A stretch of DNA of 54,333 nt from the NCBI GenBank assembly GCA_009377375.1, contig WHUE01000016.1, forward strand, positions 1 through 54,333, written 5' to 3'. Shown piece after piece: positions 11,032 through 21,042 of the stretch. The stretch comes from Alphaproteobacteria bacterium (GTDB lineage Bacteria > Pseudomonadota > Alphaproteobacteria > MPNO01 > UBA2964). Position numbers and translations under genes: made by a program. Each line of letters begins with the position of its first letter. Position 1 is the first letter of the stretch. A model generated the notes under the pieces. That model saw nothing but the letters and a program-made list of their open reading frames with translations. It ran no database searches and had not been told where the DNA came from.

Positions 11032-13112
11032 CCCGTCTCGGCAGCGGCATGCCGCATCCGCTGGGCGCGACATGGGACGGTTCGGGCGTCAATTTCGCAT
11101 TTTTCTCCGCCCATGCCGAAAAGGTGGAGCTGTGCCTGTTCGAATCCTCGGGCCGGCGCGAAATCGACCGGATCGCGCTGCCGGAATACACCCACGAGGT
11201 ATGGCACGGCTACCTGCACGACGTCTGGCCCGGCCAGCTCTACGGGTATCGCGTGCATGGCCCGTACGATCCGAAAGCGGGACATCGTTTCAACCCGCAC
11301 AAGCTCCTGCTGGACCCGTACGCCAAGGCATATCACGGCGAGCTCCGCTGGCACGACGCGGCCTTCGGCTACCGCGTCGGGCATCCGCGCGAGGATCTGG
11401 CGATGGACAGGCGGAACTCCGCCTTCGTCATGCCGAAATGTGTGGTGATCGATCCGGCCGTCACATGGGGGCCGGATATCCGGCCCCGGACCTCCTGGGC
11501 CGACACCATCATCTACGAGGCTCATGTGAAGGGGATGACGGCCTGTCATCCGGACGTGCCGTCTCCGCTGAAGGGAAGCTTCGCCGGGCTCGCTCATCCG
11601 CCCGCGATCGACCACCTGGTGCGGCTGGGCGTCACCGCGGTCGAGCTGATGCCGGTTCAGGCGTTCTTCGACGACCGCTACCTCGTCGAAAAGGGGCTCT
11701 CCAACTACTGGGGCTACAACACCATCGGATTTTTCGCCCCCGCGACCCGCTATATCTCGCGCATGGGCGACCTTCACGAATTCAAGCTGATGGTTCGCCG
11801 GCTTCACGAGGCCGGGATCGAGGTGATCCTGGACGTCGTCTACAACCACACCGCCGAAGGCAACCATCTGGGTCCGACGCTCTCCTTCAAGGGGGCGGAC
11901 AACGCCAGCTACTACATCCTCGACAGCGATCCCCGGTACTATTTCGACGTCACCGGCTGCGGCAACACGCTCAACCTCAAGCATTCCCGCGTGCTGCAGA
12001 TGGTGATGGACTCGCTGCGCTACTGGGTCGAAGAGGTGCATGTCGACGGCTTCCGGTTCGATCTGGCGACCGCTCTCGGGCGCGAGCGCGAGGAGTTCGA
12101 CCATCAGGCGGTCTTCTTCGAGGCGGTGAGGCAGGATCCGGTCCTGTCGGAGGTGAAGCTCATCGCGGAGCCGTGGGACATCGGCCCCGACGGCTACCAA
12201 CTGGGCAATTTCCCGCCTGGCTGGGCGGAATGGAACGGCCGCTACCGGGACGGCATACGCAGCTTCTGGAAAGGCGACGAGCATGGGATTCCGGATACCG
12301 CGCGCGGTCTGCTGGGCTGGGCGGACCTTTTCGACCACGGCGGGCGGCGGCCGTGGACGAGCGTGAACTTCATCACGGCCCATGACGGGTTCACGCTCAA
12401 CGATCTGGTTTCCTATAACGACAAGCACAACGACGCCAACCTGGAGGACAACAGCGACGGCCATGACGACAACCGCAGCTGGAACTGCGGCGCCGAAGGG
12501 CCGACCGACGACCCGGAGGTGCTCGACCTGCGGGATCGGATGCGGCGCAACATGATGGCCACGCTGCTGCTGTCGCAGGGAACGCCGATGATCCTGATGG
12601 GCGACGAGTTCGGCCGCACGCAGGAGGGCAACAACAACGCTTACTGTCAGGACAACGAGCTCACCTGGCTCGACTGGGAAGAACATTCCGAGCGCGATCA
12701 GGCGTTCCAGGCCTTCGTTCAGGGCCTGCTGCGGCTGCGGCGAAACCTGCCGATCCTGCGCCAGACACGGTTCCTCCACGGCCAGCAGGTCGGGGAACGA
12801 GGCAATCAGAACATCGTCTGGTTCAAGCCGGACGGCGGCGTCATGGGGCCCGACGACTGGGGAGTGGCCCACGCGAAGACAATCGGCATGCTTCTCTGCG
12901 ACGTGGAGGAATTCGGGGTACTGATCCTGCTCAACGCCCATCATGAGACGGTTCCCTTCCTCCTGCCGGACCACGGTATTGGTTCCGCCTGGCACACCCT
13001 CGTGGACACCGCCGAGGGGTTGATCGAACCCGAAGACGCCGTCCGGACGCCGGGCGAGATGTTCGGCCTGCCGGCCCGTTCGCTGCTCATGTTCACGGTG
13101 GCCGAGCCGTGA
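11028..13112 (+). CDS. glgX: Glycogen debranching enzyme
   Basis: This is a GH13 isoamylase-type debranching protein of 694 residues that hydrolyses alpha-1,6 branches. The N-terminal CBM48 region begins at once ([19 protein letters not shown]). Barrel motifs include [19 protein letters not shown], Asp345 in [12 protein letters not shown], Glu381 in [20 protein letters not shown] and [20 protein letters not shown]. Length matches GlgX/TreX proteins. In many bacteria a treX-type gene sits with treY and treZ and supplies linear maltodextrins to them; the position directly before treZ fits that role. It overlaps treZ by four bases (GTGA). Confidence 0.95.
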   Translation: MTRLGSGMPHPLGATWDGSGVNFAFFSAHAEKVELCLFESSGRREIDRIALPEYTHEVWHGYLHDVWPGQLYGYRVHGPYDPKAGHRFNPHKLLLDPYAKAYHGELRWHDAAFGYRVGHPREDLAMDRRNSAFVMPKCVVIDPAVTWGPDIRPRTSWADTIIYEAHVKGMTACHPDVPSPLKGSFAGLAHPPAIDHLVRLGVTAVELMPVQAFFDDRYLVEKGLSNYWGYNTIGFFAPATRYISRMGDLHEFKLMVRRLHEAGIEVILDVVYNHTAEGNHLGPTLSFKGADNASYYILDSDPRYYFDVTGCGNTLNLKHSRVLQMVMDSLRYWVEEVHVDGFRFDLATALGREREEFDHQAVFFEAVRQDPVLSEVKLIAEPWDIGPDGYQLGNFPPGWAEWNGRYRDGIRSFWKGDEHGIPDTARGLLGWADLFDHGGRRPWTSVNFITAHDGFTLNDLVSYNDKHNDANLEDNSDGHDDNRSWNCGAEGPTDDPEVLDLRDRMRRNMMATLLLSQGTPMILMGDEFGRTQEGNNNAYCQDNELTWLDWEEHSERDQAFQAFVQGLLRLRRNLPILRQTRFLHGQQVGERGNQNIVWFKPDGGVMGPDDWGVAHAKTIGMLLCDVEEFGVLILLNAHHETVPFLLPDHGIGSAWHTLVDTAEGLIEPEDAVRTPGEMFGLPARSLLMFTVAEP

Positions 13113-14941
13113 CGGATCGTTTCGCCTGTCACAGGAGCTGGGGCGCGGAGCCGTTGGACGGCGCATCCGACACCCGCTTCCGCCTGTGGGCGCCGGGGGT
13201 GGACGAGTTGCGCCTCGTCTTCGGGAACAGGGGCGAGGAACTGCCGATGGACCGCGTCGACGACGGCTGGTTCGAGACGGCGACCGGCCGGGTCGCGCCC
13301 GGCGACGCCTACGCCTTCCGGCTGCCGAACGGCACGGCGGTGCCGGATCCGGCGGCGCGGGCGCAGCGCGACGACGTCCACGGCGCCTCGCTGCTGGTCG
13401 ACCCGCGAGCCTATGCATGGCGCACCGCGTCCTGGCAGGGACGGCCGTGGGAGGAAGCGGTGATCTACGAGCTGCACACCGGCGCCTTCACCGCGCAGGG
13501 CACGTTCGGCGGCATCGAGGGCCGGCTCGATCATCTGGCCGAAACCGGAATAACGGCCATCGAGCTGATGCCCGTGGCGCAGTTCGGCGGCAATCGCGGC
13601 TGGGGCTATGACGGCGTTCTGCTCTACGCGCCGCACCGCGCCTATGGCGGCCCGGACGGGCTGAAGGCGCTGGTGGACGAGGCGCACGCGCGCGGCCTGA
13701 TGGTGCTGCTCGACGTCGTCTACAATCACTTCGGACCGGACGGCAATTACCTCCATCTCTATGCGCCGGAGTTCTTCGACAAGGCGCGCCAGACGCCCTG
13801 GGGCGCTGCGATCGCCTACGACCGGCCGGCCGTGCGCGCGTTTTTCGTCGAGAACGCGCTCTACTGGCTGGAGGAATACCGGTTCGACGGGCTGCGCCTG
13901 GACGCGATCAACGAAATCCGCGATCCGTCGCCCGAGCACATACTGGAGACCATCGCCGCGACGGTGCGCGCGCGCATCGCGGACCGCCACATACACCTCA
14001 CCACGGAGGACGATCGCAACATCACCCGCCTGCACGAACGCGACGCGAACGGCGCCGTCCGGGCCTACACCGCGGAATGGAACGACGATTTCCACCATGC
14101 CGCGCATGTCATCGCGACCGGCGAGGCGGAAGGCTACTACATCGACTATGCCGAAGGCGCGGCCGCGGGGCTGGCCCGCGGCCTGGCCGAGGGATTCATC
14201 TTTCAGGGCGAGGTTTCCGAATTCTGGGGCGATGCCCCGCGCGGCGCCCCCTCCGCGCATATGCCGCCTCCGTCCTTCGTGAGCTTCATCCAGAATCACG
14301 ACCAGATCGGCAATCGCGCCTTCAACGAACGGCTGACCGATCTGGCGCCTGCCCGCGTCGTCGAGGCGCTGACGGCGATCCTGCTGCTGGCGCCTCATAT
14401 CCCGCTCCTGTTCATGGGGGAGGAATGGGGAGAGACGGCCGCGTTCGGCTTCTTCACGGATTTCCACGGCGAGCTGGCCGATGCCGTGCGCGAGGGCCGG
14501 CGCCGCGAATTCCGCCGCTTCGCCCGCTTCGCCGACGAGGCCAACCGGGAACGGATTCCCGATCCGAATGCCGAAAGCACCTTCCTTGCATCGCGTCTCG
14601 ACTGGCGGCGGATGGACGAGCCGGCCGGGCGGGAACGCCATGCCCTCGTCGCCCGGCTGCTGCGAATCCGGCGCGAGGAGATCGTGCCGCGGCTGCGCGG
14701 CATCGCGGGTCACGCGGGCAAGGCGGAGACCGGCGCCGGCCGCGCCTTCGGCGTGCGCTGGCGCCTGGGGGACGGCGCGACGCTGACGATGCTCGCCAAT
14801 CCGGGCGACGATCCCTGCAAGGCGCCGATGACGGCGCGGGGGCGGGTGCTTTACGAAAGCACGCCCGGTATCGCGGCGGACGGAACCGGCGCCGAGCTGC
14901 CTGCATGGTCGGTGGCGGTGTCGCTGGCGGACGCCGCATGA
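13109..14941 (+). CDS. treZ: Malto-oligosyltrehalose trehalohydrolase
   Basis: TreZ releases free trehalose from the maltooligosyl-trehalose made by TreY. The 610-residue protein carries a short N-terminal E-set domain (TRFRLWAPGVDELRLVF) and a GH13 barrel with [62 protein letters not shown] and QNHDQIGNRAFNERL, all typical of TreZ. The start codon is GTG within the glgX stop (GTGA). It is separated from treY by malQ, a different order from the common adjacent treYZ pair. Confidence 0.95.
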   Translation: MTDRFACHRSWGAEPLDGASDTRFRLWAPGVDELRLVFGNRGEELPMDRVDDGWFETATGRVAPGDAYAFRLPNGTAVPDPAARAQRDDVHGASLLVDPRAYAWRTASWQGRPWEEAVIYELHTGAFTAQGTFGGIEGRLDHLAETGITAIELMPVAQFGGNRGWGYDGVLLYAPHRAYGGPDGLKALVDEAHARGLMVLLDVVYNHFGPDGNYLHLYAPEFFDKARQTPWGAAIAYDRPAVRAFFVENALYWLEEYRFDGLRLDAINEIRDPSPEHILETIAATVRARIADRHIHLTTEDDRNITRLHERDANGAVRAYTAEWNDDFHHAAHVIATGEAEGYYIDYAEGAAAGLARGLAEGFIFQGEVSEFWGDAPRGAPSAHMPPPSFVSFIQNHDQIGNRAFNERLTDLAPARVVEALTAILLLAPHIPLLFMGEEWGETAAFGFFTDFHGELADAVREGRRREFRRFARFADEANRERIPDPNAESTFLASRLDWRRMDEPAGRERHALVARLLRIRREEIVPRLRGIAGHAGKAETGAGRAFGVRWRLGDGATLTMLANPGDDPCKAPMTARGRVLYESTPGIAADGTGAELPAWSVAVSLADAA

Positions 14942-16833
14942 GCAAGCCGACGCTCGACCGTCTGGCCGAGGTCTACGGCATCCAGCTTTCCTATCTGAGC
15001 GAGAAGGGGAAGCGCTGCGCGCCGTCCGATGCCGCGAAGCGCGCCGTCCTGGAGGCCATGGGAGTAGCCGCCGGCGATCCCGGAAGCCTGTCGCGGAGCC
15101 TTGCCACGGCCCCCGAGCCGGCCGACGCCGCCCTCGCCGCGCCGCCGGGCGTGCGCTGCTTTCTGCCGGAGTGGCTGGTGAAGGGACGGGCGTGGGGGAT
15201 CACCTGCCAGCTTTACGGCCTGCGCTCCGCGCGGAACCACGGCATCGGCGATTTCGAGGATCTTGCCAGGCTCGCGGAACGCACGGGTGGCGAGGGCGCC
15301 GATTTCCTCGGCGTCAACCCGCTGCACGCGCTGTTCACGGCGGACCCGGAGCGCTGCAGCCCGTTCTCGCCCTCGAACCGGGGTTTCCTCAACCCGCTCT
15401 ATATCGCGATCGACCGCATCCCCGGCATCGACGCGCCGGCGGCGGTGGACCCCGCGGCCTGCGCCCGCCTCAGAACGACCGCGCAGGTCGATTACGGCGC
15501 CGTCGGCGCGCTCAAGCTCGGCGTGCTGCGCGCCGTCTGGAAACGGATCGTAGAAGCCCCGTCGCTGTGGGACGCCGCGTCGCGACGGGACTTCGAAACC
15601 TTCGTCGCTGCCGGCGGGGCGGCGCTGCTCGCCCATGCCCGGTTCGAGGCGCTGTCCCATCGCATGACCGCAGAGGGCAGGGGCGCGGGCTGGCGAAGCT
15701 GGCCGGAAGCCTATCGCAGCGCGACCGGCGCGGACGTTGAGCGCTTTGCCGCCGAAAATCGGGGGGAGATCGACTTTCACCTGTGGCTGCAATGGATCGC
15801 CGATGCGCAGCTCGGCGCAGCGGCGGCGCGCGCCCGCGCCGCCGGGATGCGCATCGGCCTGTATCTCGACTTCGCCGTGGGCACGGCGCCCGACGGCTCG
15901 GCGACGTGGAGCGATCCCGAGCTGGTCGTCCCCGGCGCGAATATCGGGGCGCCGCCGGATGCGTTCTTTGCCGGCGGGCAGGACTGGGGCCTCGCGCCGA
16001 TGTCGCCGGCCGTCCTGCGCGCCCGCGGGTTCGCACCCTACCGGGACATGCTGGATTCCGCCATGCGGCACGCCGGCGCGGTCCGCCTCGACCACGCGAT
16101 GAGCGTCTACCGGCTGTTCTGGATTCCGCACGGCATGCCGCCGCAGGAGGGCTGCTACGTGCAGTACCCGCTGGCCGACATGCTGCGGAGCCTCGCCGGG
16201 GTCTCGACGGCCCGGCGCGCCATAGTCATCGGCGAGGATCTGGGCACCGTGCCGGAAGGATTCCGCGAGCTCATGCAGGGCGCGGACATGCTGTCCTGCC
16301 GCCTGCTTTACTTCGAGCAGACGAAGCGCGGCTTTCGCGCCCCGGCGTCCTATCGGCGGAACGCGTTTCTCAGCGTCTCCTCGCACGACCTGCCACCGCT
16401 TGCCTCGTGGTGGACGGGGAACGATATCGCCCTGTTTCAGACGCTCGGCCAGCTCGACGCCGCTGGAGCCGGGAAGCGGCGGAAGGAACGCGACCGTGAC
16501 CGCCGGAGCCTGATCGCCCGGCTCGGGCGGGAGGCGGCACGGCGCCGTTTCACGGTACCGGCGCCGGCCGATGACGAGGCGGAAAGAAGCCGTCTGACGC
16601 CCGACCTCGTCGTTGCCGTCCACGCCTATCTGGCGCGGACGCCGTCGCGCCTTCTCGGGGTGCAGTTCGAGGATCTGTGCGGCGCGGTAGCTCCCGTCAA
16701 CGTTCCCGGCACCAGCGCCGAGTATCCCAACTGGCGGCTGCGCGCCCCCGCCGCGCTGGAGGACGTGACCGATAGCGGTCTGTGGCGCGCGATCGTCGCG
16801 GCCGTGGCCCGTGAGCGGCCACGGAGCGCATGA
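14938..16833 (+). CDS. malQ: 4-alpha-glucanotransferase
   Basis: This GH77 amylomaltase of 631 residues disproportionates maltodextrins. The N-terminal part is the short bacterial MalQ module (LDRLAEVYGIQLSYLSEKGK). The core has QLYGLRSARNHGIGDFEDL, FLGVNPLHALF, SPFSPSNRGFLNPLYI, the catalytic Asp in VRLDHAMSVYRLFWIP, Glu in IVIGEDLGTVPEGF and the final Asp in SSHDLPPLASWW. It can recycle glucose-rich ends and short chains left by TreY/TreZ action. Four-base overlaps join it to treZ and treY. Confidence 0.95.
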   Translation: MSKPTLDRLAEVYGIQLSYLSEKGKRCAPSDAAKRAVLEAMGVAAGDPGSLSRSLATAPEPADAALAAPPGVRCFLPEWLVKGRAWGITCQLYGLRSARNHGIGDFEDLARLAERTGGEGADFLGVNPLHALFTADPERCSPFSPSNRGFLNPLYIAIDRIPGIDAPAAVDPAACARLRTTAQVDYGAVGALKLGVLRAVWKRIVEAPSLWDAASRRDFETFVAAGGAALLAHARFEALSHRMTAEGRGAGWRSWPEAYRSATGADVERFAAENRGEIDFHLWLQWIADAQLGAAAARARAAGMRIGLYLDFAVGTAPDGSATWSDPELVVPGANIGAPPDAFFAGGQDWGLAPMSPAVLRARGFAPYRDMLDSAMRHAGAVRLDHAMSVYRLFWIPHGMPPQEGCYVQYPLADMLRSLAGVSTARRAIVIGEDLGTVPEGFRELMQGADMLSCRLLYFEQTKRGFRAPASYRRNAFLSVSSHDLPPLASWWTGNDIALFQTLGQLDAAGAGKRRKERDRDRRSLIARLGREAARRRFTVPAPADDEAERSRLTPDLVVAVHAYLARTPSRLLGVQFEDLCGAVAPVNVPGTSAEYPNWRLRAPAALEDVTDSGLWRAIVAAVARERPRSA

Positions 16834-19550
16834 CGGCGCCGATCGCCACGTATCGCCTGCAGCTCCGCAACGGCATGACGCTCGAGCGGGCGGCGGCGCT
16901 CGCCCCTTACCTCGCGCGGCTCGGAGTCAGCCATCTCTACATCTCGCCGCCCTTCGCCGCCGCGCCGGGGTCCACGCATGGCTATGACGGCATCGATTTC
17001 GCGGCGCTGGAGCCCGCGATCGGCGGCGAGGATGGATTCGACCGTCTCGGCGCCGCCCTTGAAAGCGCGGGACTCCGCCTGCTGGTCGATTTCGTCCCCA
17101 ACCACATGGCGGCGGCGGACGGCAATCGGTGGTGGCAGGCGGTGCTGGAATGGGGCGCGGACAGCCCGTTCGCGCCGGTCTTCGACATCGACTGGTCCGC
17201 GCCGAAGCTGATCCTGCCCCTGCTCGGCGCACCCTATGGCGAGGCGTTGCAGGACGGCGCGTTCGGCATTGCCTTCGACGCCGCGTCCGGCAGCTTCGTC
17301 TTTACCTGCTACGACCGCCGCCTGCCGCTCACGCCCCCGTCCTACAGCACGCTGCTGACACGGATTCCGGGGCAGGTTTTCGCCGACCTGGCGCGGGACT
17401 TCGCCGCGACATCGGTTGGCGAAGCCGATGCCCTGAAGCAGCGCCTGTCCGGACTCGCCGGCGAGCAGCCTCACGCGCCGGCGCTCGGCGAGGCCGTCGC
17501 GGGGGCGAACGCCGATCCGCGCCTGCTGCATGAAATCCACGAGGCGCAGATATGGCGGCTGGCGCACTGGCGCCTGGCGCGCGAGGCGCTGACTCACCGG
17601 CGGTTCTTCGAGATCGCAGAACTCGCTTGCCTCAGGGTCGAGGACCCGGCGGTATTCGACATGGTGCATGCCCGCCTCTTCGAGCTGATGGCGGCGGGCC
17701 GCATCGCCGGCGTGCGGCTCGATCACATCGACGGGCTCGCCGATCCCCGCGCCTATCTGGAACGCTTCCAGCGGACGGCGCCCGGCGCAGCGCCGGCCTG
17801 GCTGCTGGTCGAGAAGATTCTCGAGCGGCAGGAGCGGCTGCCGCCGGACTGGCCGGTTGCCGGAACCACCGGCTACGAATTCATTGCCGCGCTCGCCGGG
17901 CTGTTCGTCGACCGGCGGCGTGAAGCCGGGATGAGCCGCGCCTATCGGGATTTCACCGGCAGGCCGGACGACTACGCACCGGCCGTTCGCGCCGCCAAGC
18001 GGCAGATCCTGACGCACAATCTTGCGGCGGAGCTGGGGGTTCTGACCGCACGCGCGCTTGCGATCGCGGCAAACGATCTCCGTACGCGCGATTTCGGCGC
18101 CGACGGCCTGCGGCGCGCCATCGTCGAGCTGGCGAGCGCGTTCCCGGTCTACCGCACCTATGTGGAGCCAGGCGGGGCGCGCGCGGCCGACCGGGCCGTG
18201 GTCGCGGATGCGCTGGCCGCCGCCAGGGAAGCCCGCATGGTGGACGACGAGGCGACGCTGGAGTTCATTGCGCGGCTGCTTCTGCTCGACATCGGCCCTC
18301 ACGCGGATCGTGAGGCCGTGCTGGCCTTCGCGACGCGCTTCCAGCAGACGACCGGGGCGCTGATGGCGAAGGCGGTGGAAGACACGATGTTCTACCGCCA
18401 CAACCGCCTGATCGCGCTGAACGAAGTCGGCGGCGCGCCCGAAAGCTACGGCGCGCCGCTGTCCCGGTTTCACGCCACGATGGCCGGCCGGCTTGCCTCG
18501 CAGCCGGGCGGGCTGTCGGCGACCGGCACCCACGATACGAAGCGCGGGGAGGACGCCCGCGCGCGGCTGTTCGCGCTGAGCGAGATGCCGGAAGCCTGGG
18601 GACGCGCGGTCGTGCGCTGGGCCCGGCTCAACGCCCCGCATCGCGGCGAGATCGCAAGCGGACCGGCGCCCGGCGCCAACATGGAATGGATGTTCTATCA
18701 GGCGCTTGCCGGCGCCTGGCCGGCCGGGCTGGCGCCCGACGGTGCGACCGGGGAGAGGGCTGCACAGCTTGCCTCGCTGCGCAGCCGCATGCTCGCCTGT
18801 ATGGAAAAGACGGTGCGCGAAGCGAAGGCGCGCACCAGCTGGACCTGTCCGGACGCGGCCTACGAACAGGCGGTGGCGGCGTTCGTTTCCGGCGTTCTGT
18901 CGCCGGATACCGGTGGCAACTTCCTTCGGGATTTCGTCGATACGTGCCGGCCGATCTGGCTGGCCGGCGCGGTCAACGGCCTGGCGCAGCTCGCCCTCAA
19001 GCTGGCGGCGCCGGGCGTGCCCGATCTCTACCAGGGGGCGGAGCTATGGGATCTGAGTCTGGTCGATCCCGACAACCGGGCGCCGGTCGATTTCGACCGT
19101 TGCGAGCGGATGCTCGGCGCGGCGGTCTGCCCGGCAGATCCGGCGGCGCTTCTCGCCGACTGGAAATCGGGCGCGCCGAAGCTCGCGCTGACCGTCGCGG
19201 GGCTGCGGATGCGCGCGGAATGCCCTGCGTTGTTCGCCGAAGGCGGATACACGGCGCTTTCGGCATCGGGCGAGCGGTCGCGGCATCTGGTCGCCTTCGC
19301 CCGCATCCTGGACACGGCATCCGCGGTGGTGGCCGTGCCGCGCTTCGTCCTCTCCCTGATGAAGGGCGCCGACCGGCCGCTTGTGCCGCCCGCTTGCTGG
19401 GGCGACACGGCGCTCCTTCTGCCTGCGGCGCTCCGGGGCCGTCCGCTGCGCGATACGATCGCCGGGACGGTGCACCGCACGCCGCAAGCGCTTCGGGCGG
19501 CGGATCTGTTCGCGCGCTTTCCCGTCGCGCTGCTCATCGGCGGCGAGTAG
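16830..19550 (+). CDS. treY: Malto-oligosyltrehalose synthase
   Basis: TreY rearranges the reducing-end alpha-1,4 bond of a maltodextrin to the alpha,alpha-1,1 bond of trehalose. The 906-residue protein opens with the family signature (IATYRLQLRNGMTLERAAAL), followed by YISPPFAAAPGSTHGYD, LLVDFVPNHMA, VRLDHIDGLADPRAYL (nucleophile Asp), LLVEKIL, and GTHDTKRGEDARARL. LKLAAPGVPDLYQGAELWD lies near the C-terminus. It is the last gene of the operon. The stop is followed by an 11-bp direct repeat and then a 155-bp gap before the next gene. Confidence 0.96.
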   Translation: MTAPIATYRLQLRNGMTLERAAALAPYLARLGVSHLYISPPFAAAPGSTHGYDGIDFAALEPAIGGEDGFDRLGAALESAGLRLLVDFVPNHMAAADGNRWWQAVLEWGADSPFAPVFDIDWSAPKLILPLLGAPYGEALQDGAFGIAFDAASGSFVFTCYDRRLPLTPPSYSTLLTRIPGQVFADLARDFAATSVGEADALKQRLSGLAGEQPHAPALGEAVAGANADPRLLHEIHEAQIWRLAHWRLAREALTHRRFFEIAELACLRVEDPAVFDMVHARLFELMAAGRIAGVRLDHIDGLADPRAYLERFQRTAPGAAPAWLLVEKILERQERLPPDWPVAGTTGYEFIAALAGLFVDRRREAGMSRAYRDFTGRPDDYAPAVRAAKRQILTHNLAAELGVLTARALAIAANDLRTRDFGADGLRRAIVELASAFPVYRTYVEPGGARAADRAVVADALAAAREARMVDDEATLEFIARLLLLDIGPHADREAVLAFATRFQQTTGALMAKAVEDTMFYRHNRLIALNEVGGAPESYGAPLSRFHATMAGRLASQPGGLSATGTHDTKRGEDARARLFALSEMPEAWGRAVVRWARLNAPHRGEIASGPAPGANMEWMFYQALAGAWPAGLAPDGATGERAAQLASLRSRMLACMEKTVREAKARTSWTCPDAAYEQAVAAFVSGVLSPDTGGNFLRDFVDTCRPIWLAGAVNGLAQLALKLAAPGVPDLYQGAELWDLSLVDPDNRAPVDFDRCERMLGAAVCPADPAALLADWKSGAPKLALTVAGLRMRAECPALFAEGGYTALSASGERSRHLVAFARILDTASAVVAVPRFVLSLMKGADRPLVPPACWGDTALLLPAALRGRPLRDTIAGTVHRTPQALRAADLFARFPVALLIGGE

Positions 19551-19569
19551 GGACATTTTAGGGACATTC
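19548..19569. repeat. 11-bp tandem direct repeat at the end of treY
   Basis: TAGGGACATTT (19548-19558) is followed directly by TAGGGACATTC (19559-19569). The first copy contains the treY stop codon. One-turn-spaced repeats can be protein-binding sites, but nothing else supports that here. Confidence 0.5.
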
Positions 19570-19598
19570 GTCCGATGCGATACGTTGTGTTGCAATAG

Positions 19599-19629
19599 TT
19601 AACAAATGTTAATGCGCGGAACTGCGCAT
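19599..19629. promoter_or_regulatory. Palindrome and hairpin upstream of the hemerythrin-like gene
   Basis: TTAACAAATGTTAA (19599-19612) is a perfect AT-rich palindrome in GC-rich surroundings. It is followed by ATGCGC/GCGCAT arms (19612-19617 and 19624-19629) that can form a 6-bp hairpin. The location, 75-110 bp before the next start codon, suits a promoter/operator. The hairpin has no T-run, so it is unlikely to be an intrinsic terminator. Confidence 0.35.
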
Positions 19630-19705
19630 ATGAGCAGGGTGTTGATTGAGGTGTGGGGGACGTTTTCATGCGATCGCGATGCGGTCGCCGGCAGAGGAAA
19701 GCGTC

Positions 19706-20461
19706 ATGGTCCTGAACGGGTCCCCCCCGACGACACAGAAAAACACGGAAGTAAGCGGCGAGTTTTCTTTCCTTTGCCGGGAGGAACTCGCCCCGCTGAA
19801 GGCGGAAGGCGCCTCGCTGCTGAATCTGGCCGACATGCTGGAGCAGCTGGCGGGCAATCTCAATTCTTCAGGCACCGATGAACGGGCCCGGGCGCTGGCG
19901 GGGGGCCTGCGCGCGGGGCTGGCGGCGTGCCTGGACAAGGAAGCGGCGGTCCTGCGGGGGCTGGGCCAGCCACGCGTCGGGGCTCTCCGGAATGCGATGG
20001 ACCGGACGCGGCGGGAATACGCCGCGCTGCGGGGGCTGGCCGCGCCGGTCGTCGCCGGGCTGCGGGCGCTGGGGCAAAACCGCTTTCCGACGCCGGTGAA
20101 CCGGTTCGTGTTCGCGACGAACGTGCTCTGCGTGTTCATCCGCATGCACGTGCAGTTCAAGAACGAAACGCTTTATCCGTTGCTGGCGGGCTCGCAGCCT
20201 TCCGGGCAGGCACGTGCGGATACAGGCCGGTCGCCGCGGAACGGAGCGACGGCAATGCCGTCCCCTGCGGCCGTCCATTCCGGCGCCAGGAAAACCGAGG
20301 ACAGGTCGGCCCATGAGTGGCGGCAACGCAAGAAATCCATATTGGGACGTCAGCGCAAGAGGGTGCCGCCGCCTGACCCCCGGACGGCGGACATGCTGGT
20401 TCGCCTGTTCGGCGGCCCCGTTTCCCGGAACAAGCTGCAAAAGAATTCCGGAACAGAATGA
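19706..20461 (+). CDS. Hemerythrin-like helical protein
   Basis: The product is 251 residues. The N-terminal 160 are strongly helical and end in a stretch (RMHVQFKNETLYPLLAG) that resembles the last metal-binding helix of hemerythrin-type domains, with a His followed by Glu and the Leu-x-Pro turn. The other expected histidines are missing: the helix around DKEAAVLRGL has Cys-Leu where a ligand His would be, so metal binding is doubtful. The final 90 residues are basic, Ser/Arg/Pro-rich and probably disordered. The ATG at 19706 is preferred because AGAGGA lies about 9 bases upstream. Role unknown; it stands alone between the glucan operon and a small ORF. Confidence 0.5.
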   Translation: MVLNGSPPTTQKNTEVSGEFSFLCREELAPLKAEGASLLNLADMLEQLAGNLNSSGTDERARALAGGLRAGLAACLDKEAAVLRGLGQPRVGALRNAMDRTRREYAALRGLAAPVVAGLRALGQNRFPTPVNRFVFATNVLCVFIRMHVQFKNETLYPLLAGSQPSGQARADTGRSPRNGATAMPSPAAVHSGARKTEDRSAHEWRQRKKSILGRQRKRVPPPDPRTADMLVRLFGGPVSRNKLQKNSGTE

Positions 20462-20530
20462 CCATAGAGGAGGATCGTAATTTTCTCCGAGGAAACAGTT
20501 CTGGCCCGACCTCGTTCGAAAGACGCGGAC

Positions 20531-20770
20531 ATGGCGGGTGAAACGGAAGAGAACACGAGGGCCATTGCCTGTGCAGCGCTGACGATCTGCGAGTCGCTGA
20601 TTATCACTTTACGGGAGTTGGGCGTACTGAGCGAAAGCGAAATAGACGATCTTCTGACGGACGCGGCGAGTGCGCAGTGCAGTGCTGCGGACGGAGACGA
20701 GGCGTCCGCCATCCATCGCGCGAGCGCGGCGTTGATCAGGAAGATCCGCGAGGGGAAGAACGCGATCTAG
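20531..20770 (+). CDS. Small acidic helical protein, function unknown
   Basis: The product is 79 residues, acidic and predicted mostly helical (ICESLIITLRELGVLSESEI, then DDLLTDAASAQ). No known domain. The ATG at 20531 has only a poor ribosome-binding site. A strong one (GAGGAGG, 20466-20472) lies upstream, and seven bases after it an in-frame ATT at 20480 would add 17 residues with no stop in between. A rare ATT start is possible but unproven. The gene follows the hemerythrin-like ORF by about 70 bp and may be co-transcribed with it. Confidence 0.55.
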   Translation: MAGETEENTRAIACAALTICESLIITLRELGVLSESEIDDLLTDAASAQCSAADGDEASAIHRASAALIRKIREGKNAI

Positions 20771-21042
20771 GGACCGGCCCCGACGGAAATGCAGGGGCGT
20801 CGTCCCGGTGCGGCACGCGGCCCCGTGTTGCCGCAACCGGCGCCGGTCGCAGGCGGGAACGATCAAGAACAGCGAGGACTCCGCCGGCGAGGGCGGGTTC
20901 CGAACCTGCCTGACGGGGGCTCCGAACGCGCCTCTAATCCGGATGGATAGGTGATCCGGACCCCCGATACAGGTAGACCATCGTGAATCCGCGAGCGCGC
21001 ACGCCCAGGAGTCCGACGGCGCCGCGGGGGAGGGAGATGGGC

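Noticed and set aside
19599..19612. Possible CtrA box (TTAA-N7-TTAAC)
   Set aside because: The palindrome has 6 rather than 7 bases between TTAA elements, so it does not fit the CtrA spacing.
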